Below, piece after piece: positions 15,135 to 16,178 of a stretch of DNA of 16,178 nt. The position numbers were made by a program, and so were the translations under genes. Origin of the DNA: CAYZTD01 sp964638155 (GTDB taxonomy: Archaea; Thermoplasmatota; E2; DHVEG-1); assembly GCA_964638155.1 (NCBI GenBank), contig CAZWYI010000039.1, forward strand, positions 1 to 16,178, read 5' to 3'. Every line of letters begins with the position of its first letter. Positions within the stretch are counted from its first letter, which is position 1. The notes under the pieces are model-generated. The model ran no database searches. It was not told where the DNA came from and saw only the letters and a program-made list of their open reading frames with translations.

Positions 15135-15159
15135 AAAATAGTTAATCTTTATTTTTCAA
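15131..15159 (+). terminator. Hairpin over the stop codon of the PKD gene
   Basis: A perfect 10-bp inverted repeat, TTGAAAAATA at 15131-15140 and TATTTTTCAA at 15150-15159, has a 9-nt loop. The TGA stop (15132-15134) is in the 5' arm. It is a likely transcript end between this gene and the tRNA promoter. Confidence 0.5.
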
Positions 15160-15167
15160 AAATATCT

Positions 15168-15177
15168 TTAAACCTTT
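15168..15177 (+). promoter_or_regulatory. Candidate TATA box for tRNA-Pro
   Basis: CTTTAAACC lies about 36-40 nt upstream of the mature tRNA 5' end. Start about 26 nt downstream would leave a leader of roughly 12 nt for RNase P to remove. Confidence 0.35.
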
Positions 15178-15208
15178 TTGTTTTTTCTAATTGAGAATAT
15201 AACCTTTT

Positions 15209-15281
15209 GGGCCTGTAGGGTAGCTTGGTATCCTTGTAGCTTCGGGAGCTATAGACTTGAGTTCAAATCTCAGCAGGCCCA
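15209..15281 (+). tRNA. tRNA-Pro (anticodon CGG)
   Basis: A 73-nt cloverleaf folded by hand. The acceptor stem is GGGCCTG/CAGGCCC (7 perfect pairs, 15209-15215 and 15274-15280) with A73 at 15281. The D arm begins GGGTAG and contains TTGGTA. The anticodon stem is GTAGC/GCTAT with loop TTCGGGA, so the anticodon CGG is at 15243-15245 and reads proline CCG codons. A 4-nt variable loop follows, then the T arm TTGAG/CTCAG with loop TTCAAAT. There is no intron, and CCA is not encoded (CCCATCAG), so it must be added. It closely resembles euryarchaeal tRNA-Pro. The 3' end lies 37 nt from the stop of a convergent integrase. Confidence 0.95.
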
Positions 15282-15318
15282 TCAGCACCCCTAAGGAGAG
15301 ATTTTGCCAAGGGTTTTG

Positions 15319-16178
15319 TTATTTCAATGACCTTAGATTTACAGGATCCTCTAGACCTGGGTTTTGAACTGCTTGTTTTAGATCACGTTCAATTGTATGT
15401 AAATATCTTCCAGTTGTTTCGATAGAACTATGTCCCAAAATTTCTTGAACAATTCTTATGTTGACTCCAGCTCTTAGCATGTTAGTTGCTGCATAATGTC
15501 TAAAAGAATGAGGATGAATCCAACTTATTCCCGCCTGTTCACCAGTTTTTTTAATAATTCGGCGTAAATAGTTAGAAGTCATCCTTCCTTTTTTAGTGGT
15601 AAAAACATAGTGCTTACAACTGTTAATTCGCCAATGTTTGATGTAATTCTTTAAAGAAGGATACGTTCTACCTGTTAGCATTTTTTGATCTATTGGGATT
15701 ATACGTGTTTTGTTGTGTTTACTGTTTTGAATTGTTATTTCATGTCTTTGCCAGTCTATATCTGAGAGTTTCAGATTACATAGCTCTTTGTTTCTCATTC
15801 CTGTTTTTGCTAAAAGGAGTATTATGGTTTTGTCACGTTTTTTAAAACGATTTTTGCCTTTACATTGTTTTAACATTTGGTTAATTTCTCGGGTAGTAGG
15901 AACTTTCATAGGTTTTGAATTTTCTTTATACAAATTCAGTTGTAGGTCTTTTTGTATGAATTTATTCCATCTGTTAAGAGCTTTGATATAATGGTTGAGG
16001 GCACTGTATGTTGCCCCATTTTCTAATCGTTCGGCAAAATGATCGTATAGTTGTTCTTCTGTGTAGTTATTTAGCTTAATTTCTTGTTTTTCGAGATATT
16101 GTAATTTTCGTATTGTCTCTGGAATAGTTGATTCTGGATTAAGTTGCTGTTTAGAAAGGCAATGTCTTCTGAATTTAT
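15319..16178 (-). CDS. Tyrosine recombinase/integrase, 5' end beyond window
   Basis: The frame is open from the stop at 15319 to the window edge, giving 285 codons without the true N-terminus. A TTG at 15933 is a possible start, but the open sequence upstream reads as a core-binding (SAM-like) domain (NNYTEEQLYDHFAERL, YSALNHYIKALNRWNKFI), so the gene is longer. In numbering from the window edge the catalytic set is complete: Arg128 (TGMRNKEL), a Lys in the hairpin near 153-156, HxxR His223/Arg226 (HPHSFRHYAAT), His249 (LGHSSIETT) and nucleophile Tyr258 (GRYLHT). It is a XerA/phage-integrase-type enzyme. It converges on tRNA-Pro, ending 37 nt from it, typical of an element integrated at a tRNA gene; a chromosomal XerA is the alternative. 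Confidence 0.9.
   Translation of the reverse strand, partial: KFRRHCLSKQQLNPESTIPETIRKLQYLEKQEIKLNNYTEEQLYDHFAERLENGATYSALNHYIKALNRWNKFIQKDLQLNLYKENSKPMKVPTTREINQMLKQCKGKNRFKKRDKTIILLLAKTGMRNKELCNLKLSDIDWQRHEITIQNSKHNKTRIIPIDQKMLTGRTYPSLKNYIKHWRINSCKHYVFTTKKGRMTSNYLRRIIKKTGEQAGISWIHPHSFRHYAATNMLRAGVNIRIVQEILGHSSIETTGRYLHTIERDLKQAVQNPGLEDPVNLRSLK

Noticed and set aside
15281..15318. GC-rich segment between tRNA and integrase as a strong terminator hairpin
   Set aside because: Only about 4 bp (CCCT/AGGG) pair around a long loop; the evidence is too weak to call.
15319..15933. A complete 204-residue integrase starting at TTG 15933
   Set aside because: The same frame stays open to the window edge and encodes a plausible core-binding domain, so the gene is truncated by the window rather than short.

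Overview
This is an AT-rich archaeal chromosome segment. The clearest marker is the run rps13 - rps4 - rps11 - rpoD (uS13, uS4, uS11 and RNA polymerase subunit D/Rpo3) at 11466-14205, an archaeal gene order. Archaea-typical families support it: an archaeal-type AsnRS, an MJ1316/UPF0248 protein and a UPF0282 metallo-beta-lactamase-fold protein. SHOCT-domain membrane proteins, NosD-like beta-helix and PKD surface proteins and a serpin alongside an otherwise euryarchaeal set suggest a Thermoplasmatota-like sediment archaeon (for example the Marine Benthic Group D type). That lineage guess is inference only.

Layout. (1) 36-1048, minus strand: a membrane-anchored extracellular protein and a doubtful 72-codon ORF that may be a peptidase relic. 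(2) 1200-2405, plus: a three-gene operon of an unrecognised soluble protein and two tandem two-TM/proline-rich/SHOCT paralogues. (3) 2550-8292, plus: a 1223-residue exported beta-helix/Ig/PKD protein, followed tightly by a glyoxalase-II-like MBL hydrolase, an MJ1316 RNA-end-recognition protein, a UPF0282 MBL protein and a Lys/Glu coiled-coil protein. (4) 8299-11273, minus: asnS and acylphosphatase (probably co-transcribed), then a membrane-anchored serpin with its own promoter. (5) 11466-14205, plus: the ribosomal/RNAP operon, in which uS13 has an N-terminal and uS4 a C-terminal charged low-complexity extension. (6) 14310-15134, plus: a secreted double-PKD protein. (7) 15209-15281: tRNA-Pro(CGG), followed convergently by a tyrosine integrase that is open to the right edge of the window, the usual look of the border of an element integrated at a tRNA gene.

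How the genes fit together. The housekeeping part covers translation and transcription. The exported proteins (beta-helix, PKD, serpin, the N-terminal membrane protein) point to an envelope rich in adhesion and protease-defence functions. The most suggestive functional neighbourhood is the MBL - MJ1316 - UPF0282 - coiled-coil cluster, which may be an RNA-end processing or repair cassette (inference). No CRISPR array, insertion sequence or rRNA gene was seen. Starts were chosen mainly by Shine-Dalgarno (GGTGA/GGAGG-like) placement; TTG starts are likely for rps13 and the double-PKD gene.
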